A DNA stretch of 64,000 nt from Spongilla lacustris. Its lineage: Eukaryota > Porifera > Demospongiae > Spongillida > Spongillidae. Of this stretch, positions 21,801-33,427 are shown in pieces. Location: positions 7,476,964-7,540,963 of the forward strand of contig OX442428.1 in the NCBI GenBank assembly GCA_949361645.1, given 5' to 3'. Made by a program: the position numbers and the translations under genes. Under the pieces are notes generated by a model. The model was not told the origin of the DNA, did not search any database, and saw only the letters and a list, made by a program, of their open reading frames with translations. The stretch's first letter is position 1. Each line of letters begins with the position of its first letter.

Positions 21801-24500
21801 ACACATATATAAGTGTGACAGAAATGATGTCATATGCCCACCTACAAATCCATAGTCACAATGATGTTATCAGAAACAATAGTTTTTTATAATCCTGTTC
21901 TTTGTTACATTGTGATTATGCCACATTATGATTACATTACGGTACATCTAGGCCATGCCCTATCGAAAAATTTATATAACAAGATATAAAAAACATTCTC
22001 TCTGAGAAAGTTAGTGGTATATAGGATTTGAAGGCAATGGTGGTGTAAAAAGGAAGGAAACAAGGGATTCAGTGGAGATATACAAATATTTAGCAACATG
22101 CATGTGATTGTAATGACGTTCTATACAGTGCTAAATATTTATTATTGTATATCTCCACTGAATCCCTTGTTCCCTTCCTTTTTACACCACCATTGCCTTC
22201 AAATCCTACTAACTTTCTCAGAGAGAATGTTTTTTATATCTTGTTTCATTCGTTTTTTTTTTATAAGTGACTACTTGTATAGAGGTGTACATGTAGTACA
22301 ATGTAGAAGTAGATACGATCGTATGATAAAATCCAGCCTTTAATTGTAATTCCCATGTTTATTGCCTAGCAACACAATGTTTACAGTTATGTTACATTTT
22401 GCAGCTGTTCCATTATTTCGACACTCGCGTGCCAAGCTTTCCCTCTTAGAAGCTCGAGTTCAGTTCATAACGTCGCATCATAGAAGCTCGCATCGCAACA
22501 GAATTCTTTTCCTGTTGCCACCTCTTAGAAGCTCGGTTCGACTCCAGATTTGCTCTGTACACGTCACGAGCAGACGCCCGCCTTTGTTCAGCATCAGCAT
22601 CGTACCGAACTCGGGAGGACTCTAACTCATAGCCTCGATTTAGGAGGTATTCCTCTCTTCACTTAGCTTTCCTCTTTCATAGCCGTAAAGGCATTTTGAC
22701 AAAAACAACTTCGCTAGCTTAAAATGGTGAGCAAAACTAAAAACACAAATGAAACTCCCACCTGTTCCAATCATACCACAATACATTCATTGTCATGGAA
22801 ACGGTTTTAATATAGCTAACTCTCTATATTACGTACGTATATCTTGGCGCGTGAGAACAGCTGCAAATTACGTATATCGGTTACTTGCTTTATTTATATA
22901 TTTAATATCTGATATCTGAAGATGGATTGCCAGAAAATTCTACGATTTTTGGTGTAACTGGCGCTCTTTAAAACCTTTCATATCTCGAGTTATACTCACC
23001 CATAAAGATATTCATGATACGACACAAATCCTATATGAGAGTTACTGCCATAACTCTCAATAAACTAAGGCCAGCCCATCTCTTCAACACCTAGACATGC
23101 CATTGTGGTGCCCTCTCTCTTGTCCAGGATGTCAATATGGGGCTCCTGGTGGGAATGCTTGAGGCCACTGGGCACATGGTGCCTCCACACAATGTGCGAG
23201 GTTGTGGCTACATCAAACTTTGTCAGAGTAGCAGCTGCATGGCTAGGGCCAGGATGACAGTTTGGAGGAAGAGAAGTTGCATTTGCTCCCTTGTAATCCA
23301 ACAATGGTAGCTACATGTATCTACCCAATTCTTATACAATTTTCCTCAGATAGCCTTTAAATTACCTGTCAGTAATGCTGATACAAAAAGGGGTTTCAGT
23401 TGTGTGAATAAAAACAGAACTGTGGAATAGGTTGACATAATTTTGGTCAGAATACATGTACATGTACATGTATCTGTTGAAGGACCTGATGACTTCGACT
23501 TTAATACAGCCATTCAGAAATGGTCAAGCTTGAAGCATTGCAGAATACTACGACGCCATGTCAAGCTAGTACGAACAAGTGCATTATGCAATTTGCGAAT
23601 GTTATTGATGTTATTAATACAGGTACACCTATGTGTGTGAATAATTGGGCCGGCGGTGGAAAACACTGCAGACATGCAAAGTAGACATATATATGTTACG
23701 TTGTGACAGACTGAAAAGGTACTTAGTAGCCACCAGCCTGTCTCATACTAGTTTTGCCAATTACATTCCCCTCCCTGATGCCCAGGAGATTCTCTGGCAC
23801 ACTAGCACAACAAATCAACATCACAATGCACGTCAATATCCACAAGGACAAACGCGCACAACACTGCACACATCATGCCTAAAGATAATCGTCTCAGGTA
23901 ATCCTCTACATACGTGTACTTTGTTGTGACTTCTACCATAAACAGGACATCAAATTGTATTAATACAAAATCTACTGATATAAAAGTGTTAATTGTTAAA
24001 TATATGATAATTCTACATGAGGAAAAGGCACAATACATGTGCATTGACTGCAAATGACTACAATATTCCCACCCACATCGTAACCTCATCATTTTATTAG
24101 AAGGACTTACAGCTGGCCTTTCATCAAACATCTGGCTCATGTCATCCTTCTTCATCCCACAGAGGACTACTGGATACCCAGGTTCTCTGTGACCTCCAGA
24201 GATGCCCAACACATAGTTCTCTCTTGGGACAGACCTTATATGGTCTCCATCCTTCTTCCATAGTACACTGTCCTTAGAAGGCTTCTCACCACTGTCACAG
24301 GACAACACTTTTCCATTCAGTTTGGAGACAATCAGAAATTTACCATCATCTGATTGGTCAATCAGGTACCACTGTTGGCTGTCATGAGGGGGAAGTCCCC
24401 TACGACTAATGACAACATGGTGTCCATCTTCAGGGTTATCTTTCAGTTCCAATACACAACCATTCAACTGGCTCATGATGTAAATAGGAATGGAGCATGA
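18832..24500 (-). CDS. Triple beta-trefoil (ricin B-like) lectin exons, copy B, intact
   Basis: There are three minus-strand exons: 24111-24500 (130 codons), 19572-20015 (148 codons) and 18832-19206 (about 124 codons plus stop). All junctions are phase 0 with good sites (GTAAGTCC and GTAAGTCTG donors; AG acceptors before ATTGTTCC and TGTTCC). Each exon encodes about one beta-trefoil domain with Q-x-W signatures: QQWYLIDQSDD in exon 1, AQRWYIEY and SQHWKRD in exon 2, QQWYLHP and DQKWKKE in exon 3. Each opens with an I-Y-x-x-(S/Q) strand. Ricin B-type domains bind sugars; the ligand is unknown. Exon 1 is preceded by a conserved acceptor (TTCTTCCATCCAG), as in copy A, so it is probably internal and the ATG just upstream is doubtful. 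The first exon may be the FN3 receptor tail upstream, which also ends in phase 0. The stop follows TEDEL. The first intron of this set is swollen by insertions (20.0-24.1 kb). Confidence 0.8.
20579..20605. repeat. G27 homopolymer run
   Basis: This uninterrupted poly-G lies in the lectin copy B intron. No element end is visible beside it. Confidence 0.9.
20606..21978. other. Intronic insertion sequence, nothing recognised
   Basis: This intronic stretch has no counterpart in copy A. Short open frames (such as 21511-21756) have no known motif. Confidence 0.35.
21979..22245. mobile_element. Hairpin MITE, family 1 (second copy)
   Basis: The arms are about 110 bp, from AACAAGATATAAAAAACATT to the inverted end at about 22245. 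The outer half of the arms matches the element at 13583-13869, while the inner half and loop differ. It is non-coding. Confidence 0.75.
22350..23060. other. Intronic insertion with TAGAAGCTCG repeats and a possible 5' gene end
   Basis: TAGAAGCTCG occurs three times (about 22448, 22482, 22527). Downstream at about 22724 an ATG in good context opens a short frame (MVSKTKNTNETPTCSN) ending after about 25 codons. Near 23010-23055 is an inverted motif, AGTTACTGCCATAACTCTC, shared with 60140-60175. It may be the promoter or 5' exon of a mobile element, but nothing conclusive is seen. Confidence 0.3.
23065..23304 (-). CDS. Coding-like open frame of unknown family
   Basis: The minus strand reads about 79 codons ending LGVEEMGWP then stop. 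It includes FDVATTSHIVWRHHVPSGL and DILDKREGTT. Composition and codon pattern look coding, and there is an AG shortly upstream. It has no counterpart in copy A, so it arrived with an insertion into the lectin intron. It could be a terminal exon of a mobile-element gene. I do not recognise the family. Confidence 0.3.
   Translation of the reverse strand: MLDYKGANATSLPPNCHPGPSHAAATLTKFDVATTSHIVWRHHVPSGLKHSHQEPHIDILDKREGTTMACLGVEEMGWP
23365..23640. repeat. Intron homologous to copy A (8300-8560)
   Basis: The block containing GTTGAAGGACCTGATGACTT aligns with 8401-8440, and flanking sequence matches on both sides. This shows introns as well as exons were duplicated. Confidence 0.75.
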
Positions 24501-24894
24501 CTGGATGGAAGAAGTGAGCATGATATAAAGATGTAGGATTTGCTTGAGGTGATGGCAATATGCAATATTATCGACCTACATTTATACGTAACACTTGGTC
24601 AAGAAACTGGAAATGTCCATAATGATATACATTGTATGTGTAGGTGTACGTTTGCTAAATGTAGGTCAAACTGTGTACTGAAAAATTAATACTCTACATG
24701 TATGGCCAGTTTAGAAAATACCACTCAATGATGGTGTATAGTGACCTTAATGGTAATTTGGTGGGCATGTGTTACCTCGGGTATACATCCCTTATAACAC
24801 GAATGAATATTTTGCTGCGGTATATTAGTAATTGTACATACGTGAACTGTGGTGTAGGAAGGGAATATAAAGTGCAGTGGCCAACAACGGTGGT

Positions 24895-24990
24895 TCCCCC
24901 GTCTCCCCAGGGAGGGTGCGAGAGGGGGGCACCCTTCCCGCCCAGCTATAGGGGGTATGGGGGAGTGCTATAAGCTCCCAGCCTAGCTTG
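24895..24990. repeat. hAT-like subterminal fragment
   Basis: A GGGGGAGTGCTATAAGCTCC-like hairpin follows a GC-rich stretch. It matches the subterminal region of the elements at 40816 and 48524 (GGGAGCGCTGTAAGCTCCCC). This is a solitary remnant. Confidence 0.55.
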
Positions 24991-25579
24991 AGCTAGCTCT
25001 CGCAATCGATTTGAAGTCCACTTGCATGGCATTGCAATTGAATTGATACATGTGTGCCAGCGTGTCTTACCTACTAGTATATTATTATTTTTTGCTAATG
25101 AAAAAGTGCAGCAGCCACCGCAGCTCCTATGCCACTGACTGAGGGAACTATTTTTCTGAGAAGTGTGTAAATGAGCATGCATGGTATAGTTCTAATTGTA
25201 AGCCTAACTACATGTAATGCCGGACCACAAATGGTGGTGTACCAGCTCAAGGCACCAACAAGTTATAGAGAGAGCATGTAAATGGTTGCATCTTGCTCCA
25301 AAAAAAAAACAACAAGAATGATGTTGATGACAGCTCTCACTTCATGCTCAAAAGCTACACCGATCATTTTCCACACACATACATGTATGCTGCAGGTGTA
25401 ATTACTCCCAGTTGTGATATAATGTAAAGTCCCCTGAACATGTATGTTGGTATCAAAAACTTCACAGACTCTTGATGCCCTCATAAAGCAGTATTAAGCC
25501 CCCCCTCCCCCTCCCCCTCCCCCCTCCCCCGTACATGGTATGATAATAGCATACAATCACATCATTATAACACGCTAAC

Positions 25580-28500
25580 CTCATATCCTGGTGGCTTTTC
25601 ATGCCATTCCGTAGCATAAAGCCTCAATTCTCTATGGAAACAGAACAAACAATATATGCAGGAGAGATCAGGCAGATTATGTGGGTGTGGTCACATCAAT
25701 GTGGTAAGTGAGAATTAAAATCTGTTGCTTACACATGGGTCATAATTCTTTTCTAAGTTATAATGTAAATGCTACTCACATTTGTAGCAAGACAAAATAA
25801 CCCTTTACATGTATGTATGAGGTAACATTAAACATAGCTAATACCCCCCTCCTCCCCAGGATATGGATAACTTACAAAGTAACAAGCTGCTCTTCTTGAA
25901 CTCGTGGTCCTGGGACTGTAGGGAAGAGTATTATTATCTACAGTGCATTGAATACCCCTCTCTCCTCCCCCTTCCTTATACCCACCAGGGTCATACAATG
26001 TTTCCAATGCCCCTCCACCTCCTTTGATGAGTACAATTTTAGGTCACAATAATTTGGAGACTACTACTGTCAGTAGGCCAAGAGTGTGTAATGGGACATG
26101 CAAGTGCTTGGCTGTGCATGCATATACATGTATATACATGTACATACACCAGTGAGCGCAGGAACAGTACATACCATATATACTTTTCCTGTGGTGACTG
26201 TACAGCCAATAGAACAGCATTGCCATGGTTACTGCAATTATCAGAATGGGTACACCAAGTCCAATTCCAACACCAACTCCAACTGAAACTGAAAAGAATA
26301 AGAAGACATATAAATCTTAGTAGGCATGCTTTTTGGATGTGCATACATTTACATTTGTACATACTGACATATACATGTACGTGTAAATGTGTGTACATGT
26401 GCAGCATAACACATGTAGGAATAATCAAAATTATAAATCATTATGCGCGCAGTACAAATTATGCACACTGAATATTAGCATGGTGCATTTGCTTACATAT
26501 GTCATGCACTAACCTGCTGATGTCTGCTGATTGATAATACCTGTGCCTGGGATAGATAGAGTTGGTCACTACAACAAATCATAGATAGCCGGAATATAAT
26601 AATATTATATGTTGGGGCTAGATTGGGTAATTGAAGGGACTAAATGTCGCTAGCACCATAGCTCAGGTGTATATATGTTAAAGTTTATTTAACTATTATG
26701 GACACTTGAACTGAGATATGAAATGGAATAGAGCACTTTTAAATAGCAAGAGGAGTTAATACTGCATGCAGCAATCAGACACCAAATCCAAGAAACCTTA
26801 ACATGTAGAAGCCAATGTCTGCTGGCTAGCAACACATGTGCCTGCAATATATAGCCAGATTTTAACAAATATAATTAACTGATTATAGAGTTTTATGTAG
26901 GGCTTGGCAGATTTTATAAAAGAAAAGTTGCTACATGTAACACACATCTTTTAAAGAGCTCAAGTATAAAGATTTCACATGTTTAAAATAATAATAAAAA
27001 CTAATACGACTGGGATGTGAAATGGAATAGAGCATTCTAAAAATGCAGGGTTGGGAGAGTTGTTTTGAGGGAGGGAGAGAGTTTTCGCAATATTTTGACA
27101 TAATTCTATTTGCCCCTACCTTGTACTGGGTTACTCCAAGGTCCAACTCCTCCCCCATTGATGGATGCCATGGTTACGTTATACAAGGCACCTGTTGTCT
27201 TCACATTTTGGTTATAGACACAATCTGATCCAAGGCAGGAGTCCTTGGCCAGAGGGGAGGCTGTGACATTGTACCCTCCTGATGAAGACATTATCTGGTA
27301 CCCAGTGACATTACCACCCTGAAACATAAGTGTTTCATGTATGGTACACAACATGTATACAGTAGTGACATACCACAGCTGTCCAAGTGATGGTCAGTTG
27401 GGTGGTTGTATCCAGTAGTACCTGCTGTACCCTAATGTTTGTAGGGGGGAGGGGCACTGGGGAGGGGACTGGAGGTAAAACCATGGCAACACATGTTGGT
27501 ACACTAACATGTAGATGTGTTTACATATGTGGTGGCATATCCAGCACAGTTGATGGCCACCACTGCTATGGAGAAGAGGGTATCACTGGGCAAGCCAGCA
27601 AACTGTGTGGATGTCAGATTAGTTGAGTTACTGATTCCTGCCCCCATCAGAGTGATGTTGTAGTAGGCGGGGCCACCTCCATAGGATGTCCACATGACCA
27701 CCAGACCATTCAGTCCTGGTACTACTGATACAGAGAGTGGTCCAGGAGGGGCTGGGGTGCAAATTAAAATACATGTAAAATGTACATGTATGACCTAACA
27801 GCAAGTTGTATGCCACATGTACACTGCAGGATAAAAATATGTCTGAGAGAGGTGGTTTTGAAGACATGCCATCATGCATGCAGTATTAGTGTTGGCTATC
27901 TCTATTTTGGGCCGGACAGTTCTGCTATTTACCTGTGACCATTTGTGACAGCTACATGTACAGTAAAACAAAACAGGCTGCATCAAGATAAAAACATGTT
28001 GTATTACTAGTGTGGTTTCAGTGTTTGAGTGCTAGTGAATATGAGATTGAACATATTCCCATAGTCTAAAAACCATATTCACAGTGGGGGAGGGTATGGG
28101 AGGGGGTCTGCCCCTCTTGTGGGGATCTGGAGCCTCGGCCCAGCCAAAACTACGCTTCAACATTGCAGATGATTTAGCTCACTACATGTAGCTATTAGCG
28201 CGTGGACCTCAATATTGCAACTAAATTTGTCCACCATACTTCCTTGATGCTGTTTCCCACAAATAAAAGCCTGCGCGGATAATGCTTCAACCACTGCATC
28301 TGGATTCAGCTTTATATCTCTACAAATTAGCATCAATGCCACTGTCATTTCTGCTTCAAGGTGCTCTCTTCAGCAGTTTTAACATGCTGATTGTCCTGGT
28401 TGCAGCGTACTTCCAAAGAAAAAGTTGAAGACAAGATGCCTATGGATATGAATCTTCATTGGGCAAATCGACAATTGCTCCTCACACTGCTGCATGAATT

Positions 28501-30699
28501 TTAAATGTAATGCACTTGTGTACATGCGCCTGATTTGAAGCCTGACATGCATAACCAAGGAAAAAAGGTTTACTTTGATCTACAATGATAATTACGTAAT
28601 GTGGCTGGCTGGATGGTAAGAGGTTCTAATCCCATTAATTTTTTTCCTCATTGCCTTGGCAACTTGTATCGGTTAGTGTTTCAAGTGCAGCCGCTGTGCT
28701 TAGGTTAGGTTTAGGGTTAGGTTATAGGTTGGTAAATAGTACATGAGCACAAGCTCATGTTAATTATTCATTGAATTAATTATTCATAGGCCTTCTCTCC
28801 CTAATGCATATGTTTACTTAAATCCACAGTTCTTAGATCAATTGCATTCACGCACTTACAAACAGTACATGTAGTACTAGTAGAGCTCAAGCCTACACCA
28901 ATAGATCAAGGCAAGATTTACATAAATTCATTACTTGGTGCCAATTAAGGGGGGGGGGGGTGGGTCTGTCACTCAATGGATGGCCCTCCCCCCCAATAAT
29001 TGGTTCCCCCCCCCCCCCCCCCCCCCCCCCCGGACCATCCATGGCAACTGCAGATGGTCCCCCTGGACCGTCCGTGGCGCTGTGAACGGTCCCCCTAGGA
29101 CCATCCATGGTGCCATAGATGGTCTCCCTCTGCCACAGATGGCCCGCCCCCGATTAGATTGGTGATGGAGGGGGAGGGGCATTTTTAGCGATCTAAAACA
29201 AGCATCCACTTATCATGCATGGGCAGCACATAAATGATGCTAAATTAGCTACATGTAGCTAATTGTATGCTGCATAATTAGTGAACTATATTTGGCGGGG
29301 GAGGGAGGGGAGCTGCGCCCCCCTCCCTCCTCCTGGATCTGCCACAATACTGCACAATACTGTCAGCAGATTGACACAGTACACATACCAATACTACACG
29401 TTACATACATGTACATGTAACTGCCTCAAAATGATTAGCTGTAAATTGATTATCTTAAGTTAAGCTTGATGCACGTCACTGCAAATGGTATACTGTCCGA
29501 TACTGCGCTTGGAAGTTTTAGAACATTGGAGTGTAAGAAGGTAATCTGTGCATGCATGAAGAGTTGTATATCATCGAATTTGTCACAATACTATTCCTTT
29601 TTGCTGCCACTCATTGTGAAAACAGCTCAGTGCATGCTCTGCCTCGAGAAATATGGCACGGATATGTTTCTTAACTCGTAAGTAATTTTCTGAATGTTAC
29701 GTTTTATGTTCAGCTCGAAAAGGTTGACATATTTGTGACTACAAAAGGGGGACCATATGTAGCAGAGGGAGACCATGGGTGGTGACCATGGATGGTCCGG
29801 GGGGGGGACCATTAATAGCACCATGGACGATCCAGTCGGACCGGTTATAGCCCGGACCATTTGCACGTGACAGGTCATTAGACCAAAAAGACCTGAATCC
29901 GCCCATGAATGTGAACAATGTGCGAGTACATCTTGTGCGCATGCTTTTGTAGCTTCCGGCAACAATATCACATGTGCCATGTTAGAGATTGATTTTTGTG
30001 TCAAGCATAACTTTGGCTGGCAATAGTGCACACCTATCAACGGTTGTCCTCTCCCAATATAGGCACATGTGAGAAAAACATGAGGAAACATTTCAAAAGT
30101 CCACACAGGCAGTATGTGTTAATTTCTTACTCAGCAGTATATGTTTCATGCACTCTTACCTAATGCATACAGTGTGGCTGATCCAATGATTCCAGGCACT
30201 GTTGTAGTAGCACAGGTTATCACAGTCCCATTAAGGTTAGGTGACATCATAAATGATAGTGTGGAAGTATTGCATGAAAGGTTTGCATTAAGTTGAGTGT
30301 TTGCTGCTGTAAAAGGTGCGCACTGGGCTGGGAACTGGGTATAACACCGGGCTAAGGCAACTTGGCTCAAGACTAGTGTACAGCTCGGAGATGATGTCAT
30401 CCAGCTTGTGGTAATGTTAAGTTTATCACTGGGAATGTTACAAGTCAACTGTACTGCAGCATTTGGGCATATCTGTGCTGTACATGGCTGGCCATTGGCT
30501 TGGCAGGGAAGAGGTTGCCCTGACGATCCTGGAGAAGGGAAGTACAAATAGACAGTTCCTGCCATATACAGTGTCGTAAAAGTTATACTTAAAGGTTCTA
30601 GAGCTCTTCCCCTCTCTACACGCAGTGTTATATAACAGATGACACTGACTTACTTGAAATTGAGGTGAAGATAAAGATGACGATTAATGGTCTGCACAT
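25580..30699 (-). CDS. Single-pass receptor-like protein: signal peptide, Ig-like, two FN3 domains, transmembrane helix, tail
   Basis: Nine minus-strand exons fit with consistent phases. Signal peptide 30654-30699 (MCRPLIVIFIFTSIS). Ig-like domain 30160-30528, with several Cys and N-glycosylation sites. FN3-1 27509-27751 (starts PPGPLSVSVVPGL). FN3-2 on two exons, 27374-27468 and 27120-27318 (GGGVGPWSNPV at the end). Linker 26514-26546. Transmembrane 26175-26288 (VGVGVGIGLGVPILIIAV, then WLYSHHRKSIY). Tail 25876-25915 (VPGPRVQEEQLVT). Tail 25580-25631 (LRLYATEWHEKPPGYE). Ig and FN3-1 are symmetrical phase 1-1 modules, as in shuffled extracellular domains. The product should be a type I surface glycoprotein; its ligand is unknown. 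After the last tail exon, read-through ends EVSVL-stop, while splicing at GAG/GTTAGC would be phase 0 and fit lectin exon 1 downstream. A Ginger-like MITE sits in the intron between the Ig and FN3-1 exons. Confidence 0.82.
28081..28145. repeat. hAT-like subterminal remnant
   Basis: This GGGGGAGGG..GGTCTGCCCCTC.. GC-rich stretch resembles degraded element-end sequence seen at 40880-40970. No paired end was found. Confidence 0.35.
28967..29872. mobile_element. Ginger-like MITE with GGTC target duplication and palindrome array
   Basis: It starts TGTCAC and ends GTGACA, flanked by GGTC at 28963-28966 and 29873-29876. TGTNR ends and 4-bp duplications match the Ginger rule. Just inside the left end are a C26 run and three consecutive imperfect palindromes of about 28 bp built on GGACCATCCATGG..ATGGTCC, separated by CCCCT. 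The right end has similar GGACC..GGTCC units. There is no coding capacity. It lies in an intron of the receptor gene. Confidence 0.75.
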
Positions 30700-31027
30700 C
30701 TGTATAGAAAGGGAAGAATAACAGCCACTTCTGTAAATAATGCTACATGTATGGGCTCATGCCTTAAAAGGAAACACCACTCACAAATATTGGTTGGCGA
30801 ATTATGCATGATACTATATATATAATTTTACTATATACTATAATTAGTATCCCGCATTTGGGGGCGATTATGTGGGATACTAATTATAGTATCATACAAT
30901 GTGTATGTCACATATCCAAGGAATGGTTTATGGCTCTCCCTAAAACTCCTACATGTATCAGAATGCCCGGCCTGTGGTTATCTACTAGACTCTTTCAGTG
31001 AGTACGGACAGGAGTAGAAGACTCTGA
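30700..31027. other. Upstream region of receptor gene B
   Basis: This should hold the promoter. No TATA box could be placed confidently. A small hairpin lies at about 30834-30893, with TATAATTAGTATCCC and its inverted copy GGGATACTAATTATA around a 15-20 nt loop; it is perhaps a tiny MITE. Confidence 0.4.
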
Positions 31028-31462
31028 TTAACTAAATATAGATCCCTGCCCCACGTTCGTTGACAATGCGGACGTTGGCCTTAGTGGCTTCGCGAGATAG
31101 CTGCTGGTACGGGCTCGAGTAGGCATACATGTACACACTGCTTGGAGCCTAGTTATCCCCTTCCCTCTAGAACATCTGGCGCTACTGATACCCTCTACCG
31201 CAGCTCGATAGAACCAAATCACAAGTCGTATACGTCGATCATCGACACTCACTTGCGTCCAGGCAACTCCATTATTATCCATTGATATTGAAATACACAG
31301 CCGGAAGTTTTCTCTTGTCTCAAACCTGTACGGGCCTACCCAATGTTGAATCAGACTGTTTACCAGACCCTTGTAGACCTGCTGGTGGAACCTTTGGGGT
31401 GATGGAGCAGACTGTATTACCAGTGTATTACCAAATCTCGATCTGAAATATGGCTGAATCAA
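31028..31462 (-). CDS. Hypothetical protein, possible terminal exon
   Basis: This is a 144-codon minus-strand open frame. Its N-terminal half has protein-like composition (LVIQSAPSPQRFHQQVYKGL, then HWVGPYRFETRENFRLCISI). A TTTCAG acceptor lies near its 5' side (rc at about 31440), so it may be the last exon of a gene to the right. No known domain is recognised. The C-terminal third, rich in Arg and Ser, could be non-coding read-through. Confidence 0.3.
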   Translation of the reverse strand: MIQPYFRSRFGNTLVIQSAPSPQRFHQQVYKGLVNSLIQHWVGPYRFETRENFRLCISISMDNNGVAWTQVSVDDRRIRLVIWFYRAAVEGISSARCSRGKGITRLQAVCTCMPTRARTSSYLAKPLRPTSALSTNVGQGSIFS

Positions 31463-31826
31463 GGCGGTATCCGATGAAGACCGGAAGGCATTTACGAATG
31501 TTTACCGCGTTCCCAGCCCTAAATATATTTTGTTTATTTACGGTCGAGTCGCAATAGATTACAAATCAACACACTTTACACGCGTGAGCAATGACATTCA
31601 TTGAAATGTAGGAAGGAGTTTAAAAGTGTGTGTGTGTGTGTGTGGGGGGGAGGGGGGGAGGCAAACTTTGATGGTCATCATGGGGAGAGGGGGTACCCCT
31701 CCCGCCTAGCCAGCTAGGGGAGTGCTGAAATAAATAATTGATAATTGTTTCGCTTGGTTTTAAAAAAAATAAAATTGTGATGTATAGATACACTGTAGTA
31801 TCGCTGGTGTAAAAGTGGGGGGACAG

Positions 31827-31863
<37 letters not shown>

Positions 31864-32730
31864 AGTTTCCATTCAATCTCTCTTCAAATTTGCAAACATC
31901 GTAACAGTTGGGAACAATGGGAACGGCATGTTTAACCTAGTTACAATCCATGGTAAAATATTCTTGGTAAAAATTGCCAATTAGTTTATTCCTGAATAAC
32001 ATATACTCTGTAGCCCGCATTACGAAGGTTGTGCATTGATGGTGTATAAATCCAACACGAATGTTTTCCCAGAATAACTGAGTGGAGGCAGACTGTTGAC
32101 AACACTGAGTGTTGAGGTAAGCTGGGATTTGACGGTGACAGAGCTGAGTTGAGGCTTAGTGTGTTGGCTGAGTTGAGTCTGGCTGAGTTAGAACTCTGGC
32201 ATGGTGCAAGACATTAATTAAGCATTCTCCTGGGAATGTAAAATACATCATATTATATTAAGGTGCACGTTTGCGTTATGCTCTCACCTGACAATGAATG
32301 ATACCCACAACAAAATCTTCTGGTAGGCTGTGCAAAATTTGATATTAGCACTATTATAGTTCTGAAGCCCCTTGATAGTTGTGTAGTTAAGACCAGTAGT
32401 AGCCAGAGTGATATGCTTCAGCGATAGAGGCCAGCCCTCAGTACCATGTTATGCTCCATGTATATGAAGGTTAGCAAGTTAACCTAGGATAATGTGGAAG
32501 GTACCTTACGCATGTGCAGCCCAATACCTCATGGCATGTGAGGACACACTTGGTTCAAGATTCCTTTTTTCCACACCATCAGGTCTGTAACTGCTAGGGG
32601 ACCGGAGAAGGGGAAAAGTGGGGACTTCACGTTCCCCCCCCCCCCCCCCCCCCAAAGGGGCCCCCTAGACTTCTCCAGATCAGAAGTCTTATAACAGCAT
32701 TGCTATTGCTTCCGACAACACTATAAAGGT
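31463..32730. other. Non-coding stretch with poly-C runs and element scraps
   Basis: It contains a GT dinucleotide tract (31627-31643), a C34 run (31829-31862) and a C20 run (32634-32653). There are also short GC-rich scraps like hAT-like element ends (31660-31725, 32590-32680), and repeated CTGAGTTGAG motifs at 32130-32190. No gene is seen. Confidence 0.45.
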
Positions 32731-32739
32731 GTGCTTACG

Positions 32740-33060
32740 TTTTGTAGTGCTCCTGGACAATATAAACCTCTGCAGGCCTACATTGCGTTTCTCACTGATG
32801 GAAACATTGTTCTAGATCTTCAAATCATCACTACACCTAAACAAGGTGTAGTGATGGTTTGATATGCTGTCAACCTGACCCACATGGACTGTACGCTATC
32901 TCACTTTTAACTAATTACAGTGGTAGGGTGGTCTCAGGAGTTCTCAGTAATCTCAACTGGGGGCACATGTATCAATGCATAGCCGCTGCTGGTGATGAGA
33001 GCACAGTATGTGGATTCTCTACATCCGAATATTGGGAGACAATACATGTACATGTATATG
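32740..33060 (+). pseudogene. Possible Ig-like domain exon fragment
   Basis: Plus-strand codons give SAPGQYKPLQAYIAFL and, after a frame change, DPHGLYAISLLTNYSG and GHMYQCIAAAGDESTVCG. The Y-x-C-x-A pattern near the end is typical of the F strand of Ig-like domains, with a Cys in the first half. The two halves lie in different frames, so this is either a broken exon or an exon pair. The assignment is tentative. Confidence 0.3.
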
Positions 33061-33427
33061 AAACCCCCCAATTTGGTCTCATAAAATTTGGTTGATTTGT
33101 CCCAAAAAAACACAATTTCCGTTTATCAGTGACTATAAATATTGTTCAGTAAGGATGTTAATGTATCAGGATTAGATAGATATTTATTAATATGGGATTT
33201 GACTATTATACATGAGCACAGGTTTTGTGTATATTATTATGAGGTAGTTGGTATTGTACCCTAGATCTAGAGACAAGTTCATAAAGCAACACTACATCAG
33301 CTGTAAATGTAAGTATATGATAAAGGTAATGACCTAAAGAAAATCACTATTTCATAAGTAATTATCTGGTGATCTTAATTTAACATGTGTGTGGCAGTAC
33401 TACATGCATAAGATACAAGTAAATCAA

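Noticed and set aside
22534..22545. tRNA-like B box (GGTTCGACTCC)
   Set aside because: No matching A box, acceptor stem or cloverleaf could be drawn around it.
28700..28735. Telomere-like GGTTAGG/TTTAGGG stretch
   Set aside because: Only a few imperfect units; too short to call an interstitial telomere.
28893..29209. Gly/Pro-rich frames around 29 kb
   Set aside because: They span the poly-C run and palindromes of the Ginger-like MITE, on both strands.
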